Position numbers and translations under genes: made by a program. A model generated the notes under the pieces. The model worked only from the letters and a program-made list of their open reading frames with translations, was not told where the DNA came from and ran no database searches. Positions 8,086 to 15,929 of a stretch of DNA of 64,000 bases are shown piece after piece. Origin of the DNA: Bacillaceae bacterium IKA-2 (GTDB lineage: Bacteria > Bacillota > Bacilli > Bacillales > Anaerobacillaceae); the NCBI GenBank assembly GCA_031761875.1, contig CP134492.1:2046001-2110000 (forward strand), written 5' to 3'. How positions within the stretch are numbered: the stretch's first letter is position 1; the number at the start of each line of letters is the position of its first letter.

Positions 8086-8673
8086 ATGACATTCAACCCG
8101 TTAAATAAAACTTTTTTTCAGCAGTCGACCCTTATTTTAGCCGAAGCGTTACTTGGTAAATTATTAGTGAAAGAAACAGCTGATGGCATCGCTTCAGGCT
8201 GGATTGTCGAAACTGAAGCTTATATGGGGCCTAATGATAGAGCGGCTCACAGCTTCGGAAATCGGCGCACTCCAAGAACCGAAATTATGTTTGGTCCAGC
8301 TGGGTTTACGTACACCTATGTGATGCATACCCATTGTTTAGTTAATGTCGTTAGTGGCGAGGTAAATCATCCCGAAGCTGTATTAATAAGAGCCGTGGAA
8401 CCATTTAGCGGTCTTGCATTGATGCATCAAAGGCGTGGACAGTTAAAAAAAGAGACACAGCTAACAAATGGACCGGGAAAACTGACAAAAGCATTGGCGA
8501 TACATAAAGAAGATTATGGGCGACCTCTATTTGAAGGATCACTGTTTATAGCTGATGGAACACAACCTCTAGCTATTTCAACAGGACCTAGAATCGGGAT
8601 TGACAATAGTGGCGAAGCAAAAGATTACAAATGGCGTTTTTGGATAACTGGTAATCGATTTGTTTCTAGATGA
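8086..8673 (+). CDS. mpg: DNA-3-methyladenine glycosylase (AAG/MPG family)
   Basis: 195 aa, typical for bacterial AAG. The core VETEAYMGPNDRAAHSFGNRRT contains the catalytic glutamate and substrate-pocket residues; FGPAGFTYTYVMHTHCLVNVV (here split as GPAGFTYTYV and HCLVNVV) and NGPGKLTKAL are family blocks. The enzyme excises alkylated purines from DNA as the first step of base excision repair. GAGGTG precedes the ATG. It heads a four-gene operon with 13 nt to the next start. Confidence 0.92.
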   Translation: MTFNPLNKTFFQQSTLILAEALLGKLLVKETADGIASGWIVETEAYMGPNDRAAHSFGNRRTPRTEIMFGPAGFTYTYVMHTHCLVNVVSGEVNHPEAVLIRAVEPFSGLALMHQRRGQLKKETQLTNGPGKLTKALAIHKEDYGRPLFEGSLFIADGTQPLAISTGPRIGIDNSGEAKDYKWRFWITGNRFVSR

Positions 8674-8686
8674 AGGAGGTTCAAAT

Positions 8687-9145
8687 ATGGAAGATAAACG
8701 AACGCTACGAGGCCACCATTTATTATGTGTCCATGGCTTTCAAGGAATGGGGTATAGCCCAGAGTTTGTTAAACTAATGGCATCGATCGTTGATGATATA
8801 AGAGACACAGAGAAAGACTTTTCAATCAGTGTTGTCGCTAATTTAGATGATGCATGTGGTGCTTGCCCACATAATGGTGGTCTGATTTGTATCGCAAGCG
8901 AAGGGTCCGATGAACATGTCAAAACGATGGATGAGAATGTAATTGAACACCTTCAATTAAAAAAAGGGGAATCTTATCGCAAAAGTGACCTAATCGAGTT
9001 AACAGCAAAGATGGTAGAGCCAGATGATTTAGATCTATTATGCAAAGATTGTAGTTGGCTACCATATGGAGTTTGTAAAGAAGGGATTGCAACTTTAGCA
9101 GCCCAGTACAGAAAGGACGGTAATCGTGTTGGAAAAACTAAATGA
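8687..9145 (+). CDS. DUF1284 domain-containing cysteine-rich protein
   Basis: 152 aa. ATG 8687 follows GAAGGAGG closely, so it is chosen over the longer frame. The N-terminal LRGHHLLCVHGF and two matching cysteine clusters, Cys57-x2-Cys60-x7-Cys68 and Cys119-x2-Cys122-x7-Cys130, mark the DUF1284 family. The internal symmetry suggests two metal or Fe-S sites, which is inference. Its 3' end overlaps ylmB by 20 nt, so it is translated with a thiamin-salvage gene; no function is assigned to the family that I know of. Confidence 0.88.
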   Translation: MEDKRTLRGHHLLCVHGFQGMGYSPEFVKLMASIVDDIRDTEKDFSISVVANLDDACGACPHNGGLICIASEGSDEHVKTMDENVIEHLQLKKGESYRKSDLIELTAKMVEPDDLDLLCKDCSWLPYGVCKEGIATLAAQYRKDGNRVGKTK

Positions 9146-10433
9146 TGTATTAGATCAGATTGAAGCTCAAAATGAAGAACTAGTTGAACTAGTAAAAACA
9201 CTTATTGCCTTTAAAACTCCAGCGCCACCTGCTCGGAATACTAAAGATGCACAAGAATATGTTGCTGATTTTTTGAAACAGATCGGATTTACGATTGATA
9301 TGTGGGATGTCTATCCTAATGATCCGAATGTTGTTGGACTTTTAAAAGGAACTGCATCTGAAACGCATAAAAGTTTAATTATCAATGGGCACATTGATGT
9401 CGCTGAAGTTAATGAAACTGAGCAGTGGGAAACCGATCCGTTTACAGCTTTAATTAAAGATGGGATGATTATTGGCCGCGGCGCTGCAGATATGAAGGCT
9501 GGCATGGCAGGTGCATTATTTGCCTTGCAACTGATCCGTAAAAATGGTATTGAACTACCTGGCGATGTTATCTTCCAATCAGTTATTGGTGAAGAAGTTG
9601 GCGAAGCTGGTACATTGCAATGTTGTCAGCGTGGCTACACAGCTGATTTTGCTGTTGTTGTTGATACAAGTGATTTACGTATTCAAGGGCAAGGTGGCGT
9701 TATTACTGGCTGGATTACTATAAAAAGTAATCAAACATTTCACGATGCAACAAGAAGAAACATGATCCATGCAGGTGGAAAATTATTCGCTGCAAGTGCG
9801 ATCGAAAAAATGATGAAGGTAATTTCAGGGTTACAAGAGTTAGAACGCCATTGGGCAGTAACAAAAAGCTACCCAGGTTTTCTACCAGGCACCAATACGA
9901 TTAACCCTGCTGTTATTGAGGGAGGTAGACATGCGGCGTTTATTGCTGATGAATGCAAACTTTGGATAACAGTTCACTATTACCCTAATGAGTCATATCA
10001 ACAGGTAGCGAGTGAAATTGAAGAGCATATTTTAAATGTTGCGAAAGCAGATCTTTGGTTAAGTGAAAATCCACCGATGTTTACATGGGGAGGCGTTTCG
10101 ATGATTGAGGACCGAGGTGAAATTTTTCCGTCGCTTGAAGTAGATCCAAGTCATCAAGGTGTGCAATTATTAGCAAGTACTCACCAAGCTATTTTTAATA
10201 CTAAGGTAGTTATCGATGTTTCACCTACAGTTACAGATGGAGGATGGTTAGGTGATGCAGGCATACCAGCAGTTATCTACGGACCCGGTGATTTAAACAA
10301 CGCCCATGCTGTTAATGAACAAGTGTCAATCGAACAGGTGCTAGAGTATACGAAAGTAATTGCCAAGTTTATTTATCAATGGAGCCATACAAAACAAGTT
10401 GCTAGTAAGGAGGAATGCTCTAATGAAATTTAG
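9126..10433 (+). CDS. ylmB: N-formyl-4-amino-5-aminomethyl-2-methylpyrimidine deformylase, M20 family (YlmB)
   Basis: 435 aa, GTG start overlapping DUF1284. Metal-site motifs of the M20/ArgE group are seen: NGHID (His89, Asp91), GRGAADMK (Asp122) and GEEVGEAG (Glu156/157). Long stretches such as FKTPAPPARNTK, WDVYPNDPNVVG and INPAVIEGGRHAAF match Bacillus subtilis YlmB as I remember it, rather than true ArgE. In that pathway (established for Bacillus) YlmB deformylates a soil degradation product of thiamin and TenA then releases HMP. The adjacent overlapping tenA supports this role. Confidence 0.87.
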   Translation: MLEKLNDVLDQIEAQNEELVELVKTLIAFKTPAPPARNTKDAQEYVADFLKQIGFTIDMWDVYPNDPNVVGLLKGTASETHKSLIINGHIDVAEVNETEQWETDPFTALIKDGMIIGRGAADMKAGMAGALFALQLIRKNGIELPGDVIFQSVIGEEVGEAGTLQCCQRGYTADFAVVVDTSDLRIQGQGGVITGWITIKSNQTFHDATRRNMIHAGGKLFAASAIEKMMKVISGLQELERHWAVTKSYPGFLPGTNTINPAVIEGGRHAAFIADECKLWITVHYYPNESYQQVASEIEEHILNVAKADLWLSENPPMFTWGGVSMIEDRGEIFPSLEVDPSHQGVQLLASTHQAIFNTKVVIDVSPTVTDGGWLGDAGIPAVIYGPGDLNNAHAVNEQVSIEQVLEYTKVIAKFIYQWSHTKQVASKEECSNEI

Positions 10434-11097
10434 TGAACGACTACATAAAGAATTACAACCGATTTGGAGAAAAAACCATGCCCATCCTTTTGTACAAGGG
10501 ATTGGCGACGGTTCGCTTGATAAAGAAAAGTTTCGTTTCTTTATGGTCCAAGATTATTTATACTTGATCGAATATGCGAAGTTATTTGCTTTGGGAGTTG
10601 TAAAAGCAAATGATTTAGAAACGATGGGGCGATTCGCTAGCTTACTTCACTCAACTCTGAATGAAGAAATGGCTCTGCACAGACAATATGCAACAAAATT
10701 CGGTGTAACAGAAGCTGATTTTAGAAATGCGAGTCCGGCGCCAACCACATTAGCCTACACACATTATATGTTACATGTAGGTCAAAACGGAACGTTAGCA
10801 GATCTTGTGGCAGCAGTTCTACCTTGTACATGGAGCTATTGGGAGATTGGCAAAGAGTTAAATGAAATTCCAGGGGCACGTGAAGATGAATTTTACGGGG
10901 AATGGATACAAATGTATAGTTCCGCTGAATTTGGTCAGTTGGCAGAGTGGTGCATTGAGCTCCTTGATAATCTAACCGAGGGACTACCAGAAAGAGACTT
11001 AAAACGACTAGAAGAAATCTTTCTAAATACAACGAGGTTTGAATATATGTTTTGGGATATGTCCTACAATCAAGAGATGTGGCCTACGGACGACTAA
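10423..11097 (+). CDS. tenA: Aminopyrimidine aminohydrolase / thiaminase II (TenA)
   Basis: 224 aa. The ATG at 10423 follows AAGGAGGA and lies inside the end of ylmB (11-nt overlap). Catalytic residues are visible: Asp44 in MVQDYLYL, nucleophile Cys135 in AAVLPCTWSYWEIG and Glu207 in TTRFEYMFWDM. TenA hydrolyses 5-aminomethyl-HMP to HMP for thiamin salvage. No TPP riboswitch motif is visible upstream of this operon, which is unusual for thiamin genes but fits a salvage unit driven from the mpg promoter. Confidence 0.93.
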   Translation: MKFSERLHKELQPIWRKNHAHPFVQGIGDGSLDKEKFRFFMVQDYLYLIEYAKLFALGVVKANDLETMGRFASLLHSTLNEEMALHRQYATKFGVTEADFRNASPAPTTLAYTHYMLHVGQNGTLADLVAAVLPCTWSYWEIGKELNEIPGAREDEFYGEWIQMYSSAEFGQLAEWCIELLDNLTEGLPERDLKRLEEIFLNTTRFEYMFWDMSYNQEMWPTDD

Positions 11098-11106
11098 AAT
11101 TAAAGA

Positions 11107-11148
11107 GGTTGTTCAATAAAGGCTGGAAATATTCCTTGTTGAACAACC
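11107..11148 (+). terminator. Hairpin after tenA
   Basis: GGTTGTTCAA pairs with TTGAACAACC across a 22-nt loop; the T-run is weak (CTATTTTAG), so termination efficiency is uncertain. Confidence 0.5.
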
Positions 11149-11244
11149 GCTATTTTAGTTGATACTAAGCAGGAAAATGGAGCTTCAATTTTTAGTGTGT
11201 TACGATTATTATAAATGATTTAGAGAGAAAAGGAGTGCTTTTGC

Positions 11245-12372
11245 ATGAAACTAGTATCCATTGAACCAACGCCAAGTCCAAATTCGATGAAATTAATTTT
11301 AGATGAAAATTTACCAAATAATCTATCCTACAATTTTAAAAAAGAGGAAAAAGACAACGCACCACTTCATTTACAAAAATTATTCGAAATTGATGGCATA
11401 AAAGGCGTCTATCAAGTGATAAACTTTATCGCTATAGAACGAAATTCTAAGATCGATTGGCAAGTAATTTTACCGCAAGTACGGGAAGTATTTGGAGAAG
11501 AGGCTGAAGTAGTCCAAGAGACACAAACAGGACCAAGTGATTCATTTGGTGAACTGAAAGTATTCGTCCATATGTTCCGTGGTATTCCAATTCAAATTAA
11601 AATTGAAACCGACGAAGGAGAACAACGTTTTGGTCTCCCGGATCGCTTTAAGGAAGCTATTTTGGAGGCGCAATCTTCTTCAGATAACCTCGTTAAAGAA
11701 CGACAGTGGAAAGATTATGGCGTACGTTACGGTGAGATTGAGGAAATCGCTGTTGAAGTTGTTGAAGAATTGTCGGCCGCATATGATAGTGACCGTCTAA
11801 AACAGCTTGTAGAAACGGCATTTAAAAAAGAAGAAGAGCGCCTAAAAGTTATCAAAATCACTTCAGAACAAGTTGTTGAGGCTTTTAAAAGTGATGATTG
11901 GAAAATACGCTATGCAGCACTTGATAAAATGGATCCCAAAAAAGAAGATATTCCTTTGTTAGCAAAAGCATTAGGTGATGAGAAACCCTCAATTCGCCGC
12001 CTAGCTGTCGTTTTTTTAGGAATCATTGAAGAGGAAGAAGTGCTCCCATATATGTATCAAGCGCTTCAAGACCGAACTGTAACAGTCAGACGAACTGCAG
12101 GTGACTGTTTATCAGACATCGGAAATCCAAAAGCAACTCCTGCAATGATAGATGCTCTGAAGGATAAAAATAAACTAGTTCGTTGGCGAGCCGCGATGTT
12201 TTTATATGAAGTCGGTGACGAAAGTGCACTAGCGGCGTTGGCTGAAGCAGAAGATGATTCAGAATTTGAAGTTAGTTTACAAATCAAAATGGCGATAAAA
12301 CGGATCGAAAGCGGCGAAGAAGCAGCTGGATCAGTATGGCAGCAGATGACAAATGCACGTAAGACCAACTAG
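11245..12372 (+). CDS. cvfC: Conserved virulence factor C family protein (NifU-like N-domain plus HEAT repeats)
   Basis: 375 aa. The N-terminus SIEPTPSPNSMKLIL is the Nfu/NifU N-terminal fold signature; residues ~205-365 contain helical pairs such as DDWKIRYAALDKMD, PSIRRLAVVFLGII, VTVRRTAGDCLSDIG and KLVRWRAAMFLYEVG, i.e. four or five HEAT-like repeats. This two-part layout and length match CvfC of Staphylococcus and YpgR of Bacillus. It is cytoplasmic with an unknown molecular role. AAGGAG precedes the ATG; it is a single gene ending in a hairpin terminator. Confidence 0.85.
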   Translation: MKLVSIEPTPSPNSMKLILDENLPNNLSYNFKKEEKDNAPLHLQKLFEIDGIKGVYQVINFIAIERNSKIDWQVILPQVREVFGEEAEVVQETQTGPSDSFGELKVFVHMFRGIPIQIKIETDEGEQRFGLPDRFKEAILEAQSSSDNLVKERQWKDYGVRYGEIEEIAVEVVEELSAAYDSDRLKQLVETAFKKEEERLKVIKITSEQVVEAFKSDDWKIRYAALDKMDPKKEDIPLLAKALGDEKPSIRRLAVVFLGIIEEEEVLPYMYQALQDRTVTVRRTAGDCLSDIGNPKATPAMIDALKDKNKLVRWRAAMFLYEVGDESALAALAEAEDDSEFEVSLQIKMAIKRIESGEEAAGSVWQQMTNARKTN

Positions 12373-12384
12373 GTATGAAGTGAG

Positions 12385-12416
12385 AGGGCGTGGGAAATTT
12401 CCACGTCCTTATTTTT
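12385..12416 (+). terminator. Terminator of cvfC
   Basis: GGGCGTGG / CCACGTCC stem with a G-U pair, followed by TTATTTTTG. Confidence 0.75.
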
Positions 12417-12506
12417 GTTGCTACAATATAAAAGTTAAAATATTAAAAAAAGGTTATGATGAAAATAAAGAATTTAATAAATTAAATATAAATAAGGGGA
12501 TAAGTA

Positions 12507-12950
12507 ATGAACAGATTAAACATTATAACACTTGGAACAAAAAACATTGTAAAGTCTCATGAGTTTTTCAAAATTCTAGGATTTGACACTTCAATTAGAG
12601 GAACAGAGTCTAGTCCTGATATCATTTTCTTTAGAAATGAAGGTACACGAATCGCTCTGTATCCATTAGAAGAGTTAGCTAAAGATGTAAATCAAGATAA
12701 ACCACCAGTAATAGTAAATGGCTTTGCAGGGATAACTTTAGCATTTAACGCAAAATCAAAAGAGGAAGTTGATGAAGTAATAAAAAAGGCCGCTCTAGCA
12801 GGTGCTATCATTAAAAAAGAACCTCAAAAAACAGACTGGGGCGGTTATGGTGGTTACTTTACAGACCTTGATGGTTACTATTGGGAAGTTGCCTACGGAG
12901 AATTTTGGAAATTTGACGAATCAAATATGTTAGTTATTGATGACGAATAA
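12507..12950 (+). CDS. VOC (glyoxalase/bleomycin-resistance fold) family protein
   Basis: 147 aa. It opens with LNIITLGTKNIVKSHEFFKIL, the first beta-alpha unit of the VOC fold, and ends in GGYFTDLDGYYWEVAYGEFW, the typical last metal-binding strand (D-x-DGYYWE). Such proteins act as dimers in metal-dependent isomerase, lyase or drug-binding roles; the substrate here is unknown. AAGGGG lies 8 nt before the ATG. Confidence 0.9.
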   Translation: MNRLNIITLGTKNIVKSHEFFKILGFDTSIRGTESSPDIIFFRNEGTRIALYPLEELAKDVNQDKPPVIVNGFAGITLAFNAKSKEEVDEVIKKAALAGAIIKKEPQKTDWGGYGGYFTDLDGYYWEVAYGEFWKFDESNMLVIDDE

Positions 12951-13032
12951 ATCACAAATAGGTGGATTGTAAATCTTACACGTGGATGGTAGCAAAAATT
13001 CACGCGCATTAATAGCAAATTAAAAACTATTT

Positions 13033-13175
13033 GAATGAATTTTATAATGCAGATTCTGCGCCACTTGGATAATACATCTAGTTGAATTAAAACATTTTCA
13101 ACTAGGGAGTTGAAATGAACCGTTTTCAACTTAGTAGATTGATGTGGCTAGTTTTTGGTATTATGAAATTCATTC
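13033..13175. mobile_element. Miniature terminal-inverted-repeat element, copy A (with internal insert)
   Basis: The ends are GAATGAATTTTATAATGC and GGTATTATGAAATTCATTC, an imperfect 15-bp-plus inverted repeat. Copy B at 19290-19366 is the same element in reverse orientation, sharing GCAGATTCT(G/A)CGCCACT and GTGGCTAGTTTTTGG. Copy A contains about 66 extra bp between the conserved arms, itself made of AGTTGAA/TTTTCAACT inverted repeats. It has no coding capacity, so it is either a non-autonomous MITE-like element or an extragenic palindrome. The rest of 12951-13276 shows nothing else clear. Confidence 0.75.
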
Positions 13176-13276
13176 ATTTATGAAAATTTTACAAATGTGT
13201 GTGTTATTTAAAGCGTTAATGGCGATAATAAAAGTGGTTAATTTAATTAATGAAAAAAACGAAAGGGGAGTTATCA

Positions 13277-13777
13277 ATGCCACAAGGAGCAACTGAAACA
13301 AGTACTCTAAAAATTGGCGATCAAGCGCCTGATTTTACGGTAAAAGCTCATGGTGACCGGATGGTGTCATTAAAAGACTATCACGGCAAAAAGAATGTTT
13401 TTATTTGTTTTTACCCTCTAGATTGGACACCTGTCTGAGGCGCACAAATGCCTTCTTACGAGGATGATCTTTCTCGTTTTGAAGAATTTGATACCCAAGT
13501 CTTGGGTATAAGTGTTGACAGTGTTCACAGTCATGATGCATGGGCGAAATCGCTTGGTGAGATTTCCTATCCGCTAGGTTCAGATTTCTATCCACATGGA
13601 CAAGTATCAGAAAGTTTTGGTGTTTTGCGAACAAATAAAGATGAACCTGCTTATGGTGCCTCTGAACGCGCCTTATTTATCATTGATAAAGAAGGGATCG
13701 TTCGCTTTATAGATGTCCATCCAATTGGAAAGCAACCAGATAACGAGGAACTATTTGACGTTTTGCGTAAAATGTAA
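13277..13777 (+). CDS. Peroxiredoxin (AhpC/TSA family) with selenocysteine at the peroxidatic position
   Basis: 166 aa when the TGA at 13436-13438 is read through. The sequence before it ends FYPLDWTPV and after it resumes GAQMPSYEDDLSRFEEF in the same frame, so residue 54 falls exactly at the peroxidatic Cys of the TPVC motif of typical peroxiredoxins. Downstream GISVDSVHSHDAWAKSL and GASERALFIIDKEGIVR are intact family blocks. GGGGAG lies 8 nt before ATG 13277. A stem-loop follows the UGA at SECIS distance. It is probably cotranscribed with the next selenoprotein gene (11 nt apart) and reduces peroxides with thiol help. Confidence 0.88.
13458..13477 (+). promoter_or_regulatory. Candidate bacterial SECIS hairpin, peroxiredoxin
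   Basis: ACGAG at 13458-13462 pairs with CTCGT at 13473-13477 around a 10-nt loop containing GATGATCTTT. It begins 19 nt after the UGA and lies in the coding sequence, as expected for SelB-dependent bacterial SECIS elements. The stem is short, so the exact fold is uncertain. Confidence 0.5.
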
Positions 13778-13788
13778 GGGGGCGGCGT

Positions 13789-14496
13789 ATGGAACTTTCT
13801 CGAAAAGCCATACCATATACACCTAATTTAAAACAACTAAACGAAATGACCATTATGATTGTTTCAACTTCCGGAGTGCACCTAAATGATCAAGAGGCGT
13901 ATAACACAGACCCATCAGTAGGCGATGCGACCTTTCGGATCATTCCAGGCGATGTTGAAGCAAAACAATTAACGGTGACTCATTCTGCTCCAAAAGATCA
14001 CTATAATACAGATTTTCCAAAAGAGGATATCAACTGTGTATTCCCAATTGATCGTTTAAGAGAAATGGTCGACAATGGTGATCTTGGTGGAGTCGCTGAG
14101 AAACACATTACGATGATGGGTTATTCGATGCGATTAAACAAAATTAATAAAGAAACAATCCCGGCGCTTGTTAAAGAAGTCGTTCGCTCAAAAGCAGACG
14201 CTGTCTTGTTAACAGCAGGCTGACCACTTTGTCATCGTACTGTAGTTACAGTACAACGTGGAATTGAAGCGCAAGGAATCCCGACAACGTTAATTACTCT
14301 TGATGTAGAGCAATCTAGTTTAATGAGGCCTCCTCGAGCGATTCATCCGATTGGATTTAAATTCGGACAATCACTAGGTGCGCCAAACGATAAAAATACG
14401 CAAATGAAAGTATTACAAGTAGCATTAGCTGAGTTATCAAAAAGACAAGAGCCAGGAAATATTGATGAGGTTGATTTTCCATCATACCAGCAATAA
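13789..14496 (+). CDS. GrdB/PrdB-like selenoprotein (glycine/betaine/sarcosine/D-proline reductase family)
   Basis: 235 aa with TGA at 14221-14223 read as Sec145. The frame gives DAVLLTAG-U-PLCHRTVVTVQRG, i.e. a U-x2-C redox motif (Cys148) at the place where GrdB/PrdB proteins carry selenocysteine. Upstream DINCVFPIDRLREMV and MMGYSMR are also family blocks; at 235 aa it is PrdB-sized. The N-terminal half lacks a partner A or C subunit gene nearby, so a full Stickland reductase is not encoded here; a stand-alone redox role beside peroxiredoxin is possible. GGGGGCGG precedes the ATG. Confidence 0.87.
14237..14254 (+). promoter_or_regulatory. Candidate bacterial SECIS hairpin, GrdB-like gene
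   Basis: GTACTGT (14237-14243) pairs perfectly with ACAGTAC (14248-14254) around AGTT. The hairpin begins 13 nt after the UGA, in phase with the expected SelB-binding position. Confidence 0.65.
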
Positions 14497-14503
14497 TGAT
14501 CAT

Positions 14504-14531
14504 GGACGTGACCAAACGGTTGCGTCCTTTT
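14504..14531 (+). terminator. Terminator of the selenoprotein pair
   Basis: GGACGTGACC / GGTTGCGTCC forms a 10-bp stem with two G-U pairs, followed by TTTTC. Confidence 0.8.
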
Positions 14532-14680
14532 CAAGTAATATAGGGATACTTTTTTCTTGAAATAAAGGATAAGAAAATGACGCTAAAAATTCATATAGGT
14601 TCAGTTCAATAATTTGATTTTAAATGTTTTTTTAAGTATCATCTTATAGGTATAATCATAGGAAAAAGGAGTTAAAAAAT

Positions 14681-15208
14681 GTGGAGATAAAACAGAGGAA
14701 CTACACACCACTAATAATTATTATCAGCGTTGCTATTATTGCCTTAATTGCACTATTGTCATCGATCCCAAAAATTGAAGTAGAACTAGGCTTTGATGTG
14801 AAAATATTACCTTTGATGAACGCGATCTTTAATTCGTTTACATTTTTATTTCTAGTCGCAGCACTTATAGCGATTTTAAAGAAAAAGGTCAAACTCCATC
14901 AGACGTTTATTTTTGCAGCATTTGGAACAACGGCCTTGTTTCTAGTCACTTATGTTGCCCACCATGCTCTTTCTGATTCAACGACTTTTGGTGGTGAAGG
15001 AATGATTCAATCTATCTATTATTTTATCTTGCTAACTCATATTATTTTAGCAGCGCTCATCGTCCCCTTAGCATTAGTAACATTAGCAAGAGGATTAAAC
15101 AGACAAGATGAGAAGCACAAAAAAATTGCTCGTTGGACTATGCCGATATGGTTATATGTCAGTTTAACAGGTGTACTTGTGTATCTTATGATATCACCTT
15201 ACTATTAG
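14681..15208 (+). CDS. DUF420 family membrane protein (YozB/CtaM-like)
   Basis: 175 aa, GTG start with AAAGGAG 9 nt upstream. About five transmembrane helices with conserved histidines: MNAIFNSFTF, KLHQTFIF, VAHHAL, LTHIILAAL and KHKKIARWTMPIWLY. This is the DUF420 pattern; the staphylococcal relative CtaM is linked to heme-copper oxidase assembly. No oxidase gene is in the window, but the next gene encodes a CuA-domain lipoprotein, which supports a respiratory-oxidase-related role. Confidence 0.88.
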   Translation: MEIKQRNYTPLIIIISVAIIALIALLSSIPKIEVELGFDVKILPLMNAIFNSFTFLFLVAALIAILKKKVKLHQTFIFAAFGTTALFLVTYVAHHALSDSTTFGGEGMIQSIYYFILLTHIILAALIVPLALVTLARGLNRQDEKHKKIARWTMPIWLYVSLTGVLVYLMISPYY

Positions 15209-15336
15209 TTGACAGATTCACTTGTGAAGGTATACACTATGTCAGTAGTGAAAAAGAGTAACAAGTAGCATATTATGATAGTTGTTCACTATAGATAGTA
15301 TTAAATAGAAAATAGAAAAAATTTGGAGGTAGAGAG

Positions 15337-15765
15337 ATGAAAAAATTATTAACATTAATGATGACAGTTACAGTTGTTGCAGTATTAGCCGCTTGTGGTG
15401 GAAACGAAAATGCAGAACCAGCAACAGAAGAAGCTCCAGTTGAAGTTGATGCTGAAGCAGGAAATGAAGCAGGAAATGAAGCTGAAGCTGAAGCAGGTCA
15501 CAAGGAATTTACAGTTACAGCGACAAACTTTGAATTTACTTCTGACATTGAACTAGTAGTAAATAAAGGTGACCTAGTAACTATTCACGTTACTAACGAA
15601 GAAGGCGTTCATGGTATTGCTATTGAAGAATTCGATGCAGTAGGCGGACCTGGTGAAACAATAGAGTTTGAAGCAACAGAGGCAGGAACATTTGAACTTG
15701 TATGTTCTGTCCAATGTGGCGAAGGACATGATGACATGAAAACTAGCTTAGTAGTACTAGATTAA
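15337..15765 (+). CDS. Stand-alone CuA cupredoxin lipoprotein (cytochrome c oxidase subunit II-like)
   Basis: 142 aa. Signal peptide with lipobox VLAAC (Cys20), then a Glu/Ala-rich linker (residues ~25-54), then a single cupredoxin domain. The copper ligands are GVH in the first loop and C-SVQ-C-GEG-H-DD-M near the end, the exact C-x3-C-x3-H-x2-M CuA pattern of COX II. The usual two membrane helices of subunit II are absent. It is likely an extracytoplasmic lipid-anchored electron carrier or copper donor. TTTGGAGG precedes the ATG; a strong terminator follows. Confidence 0.87.
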   Translation: MKKLLTLMMTVTVVAVLAACGGNENAEPATEEAPVEVDAEAGNEAGNEAEAEAGHKEFTVTATNFEFTSDIELVVNKGDLVTIHVTNEEGVHGIAIEEFDAVGGPGETIEFEATEAGTFELVCSVQCGEGHDDMKTSLVVLD

Positions 15766-15771
15766 TTAATT

Positions 15772-15815
15772 AAAAAAGACAGTATGCATTTAATAAATGC
15801 GTACTGTCTTTTTTT
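15772..15815 (+). terminator. Terminator of the CuA lipoprotein gene
   Basis: AAAGACAGTATGCATTTA pairs with AAATGCGTACTGTCTTT (one mismatch) and ends in a T-run. Confidence 0.9.
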
Positions 15816-15929
15816 AGTTATAAAAAAGTATAAAAATTTCGTGTCTGTCTAGCTTCAAGACACCTTGAGTTACTTCATAGCTGGTTTTGTGACGAGTAAG
15901 GCGCCATCGGCTCGAGGGCTTTTCTTATG

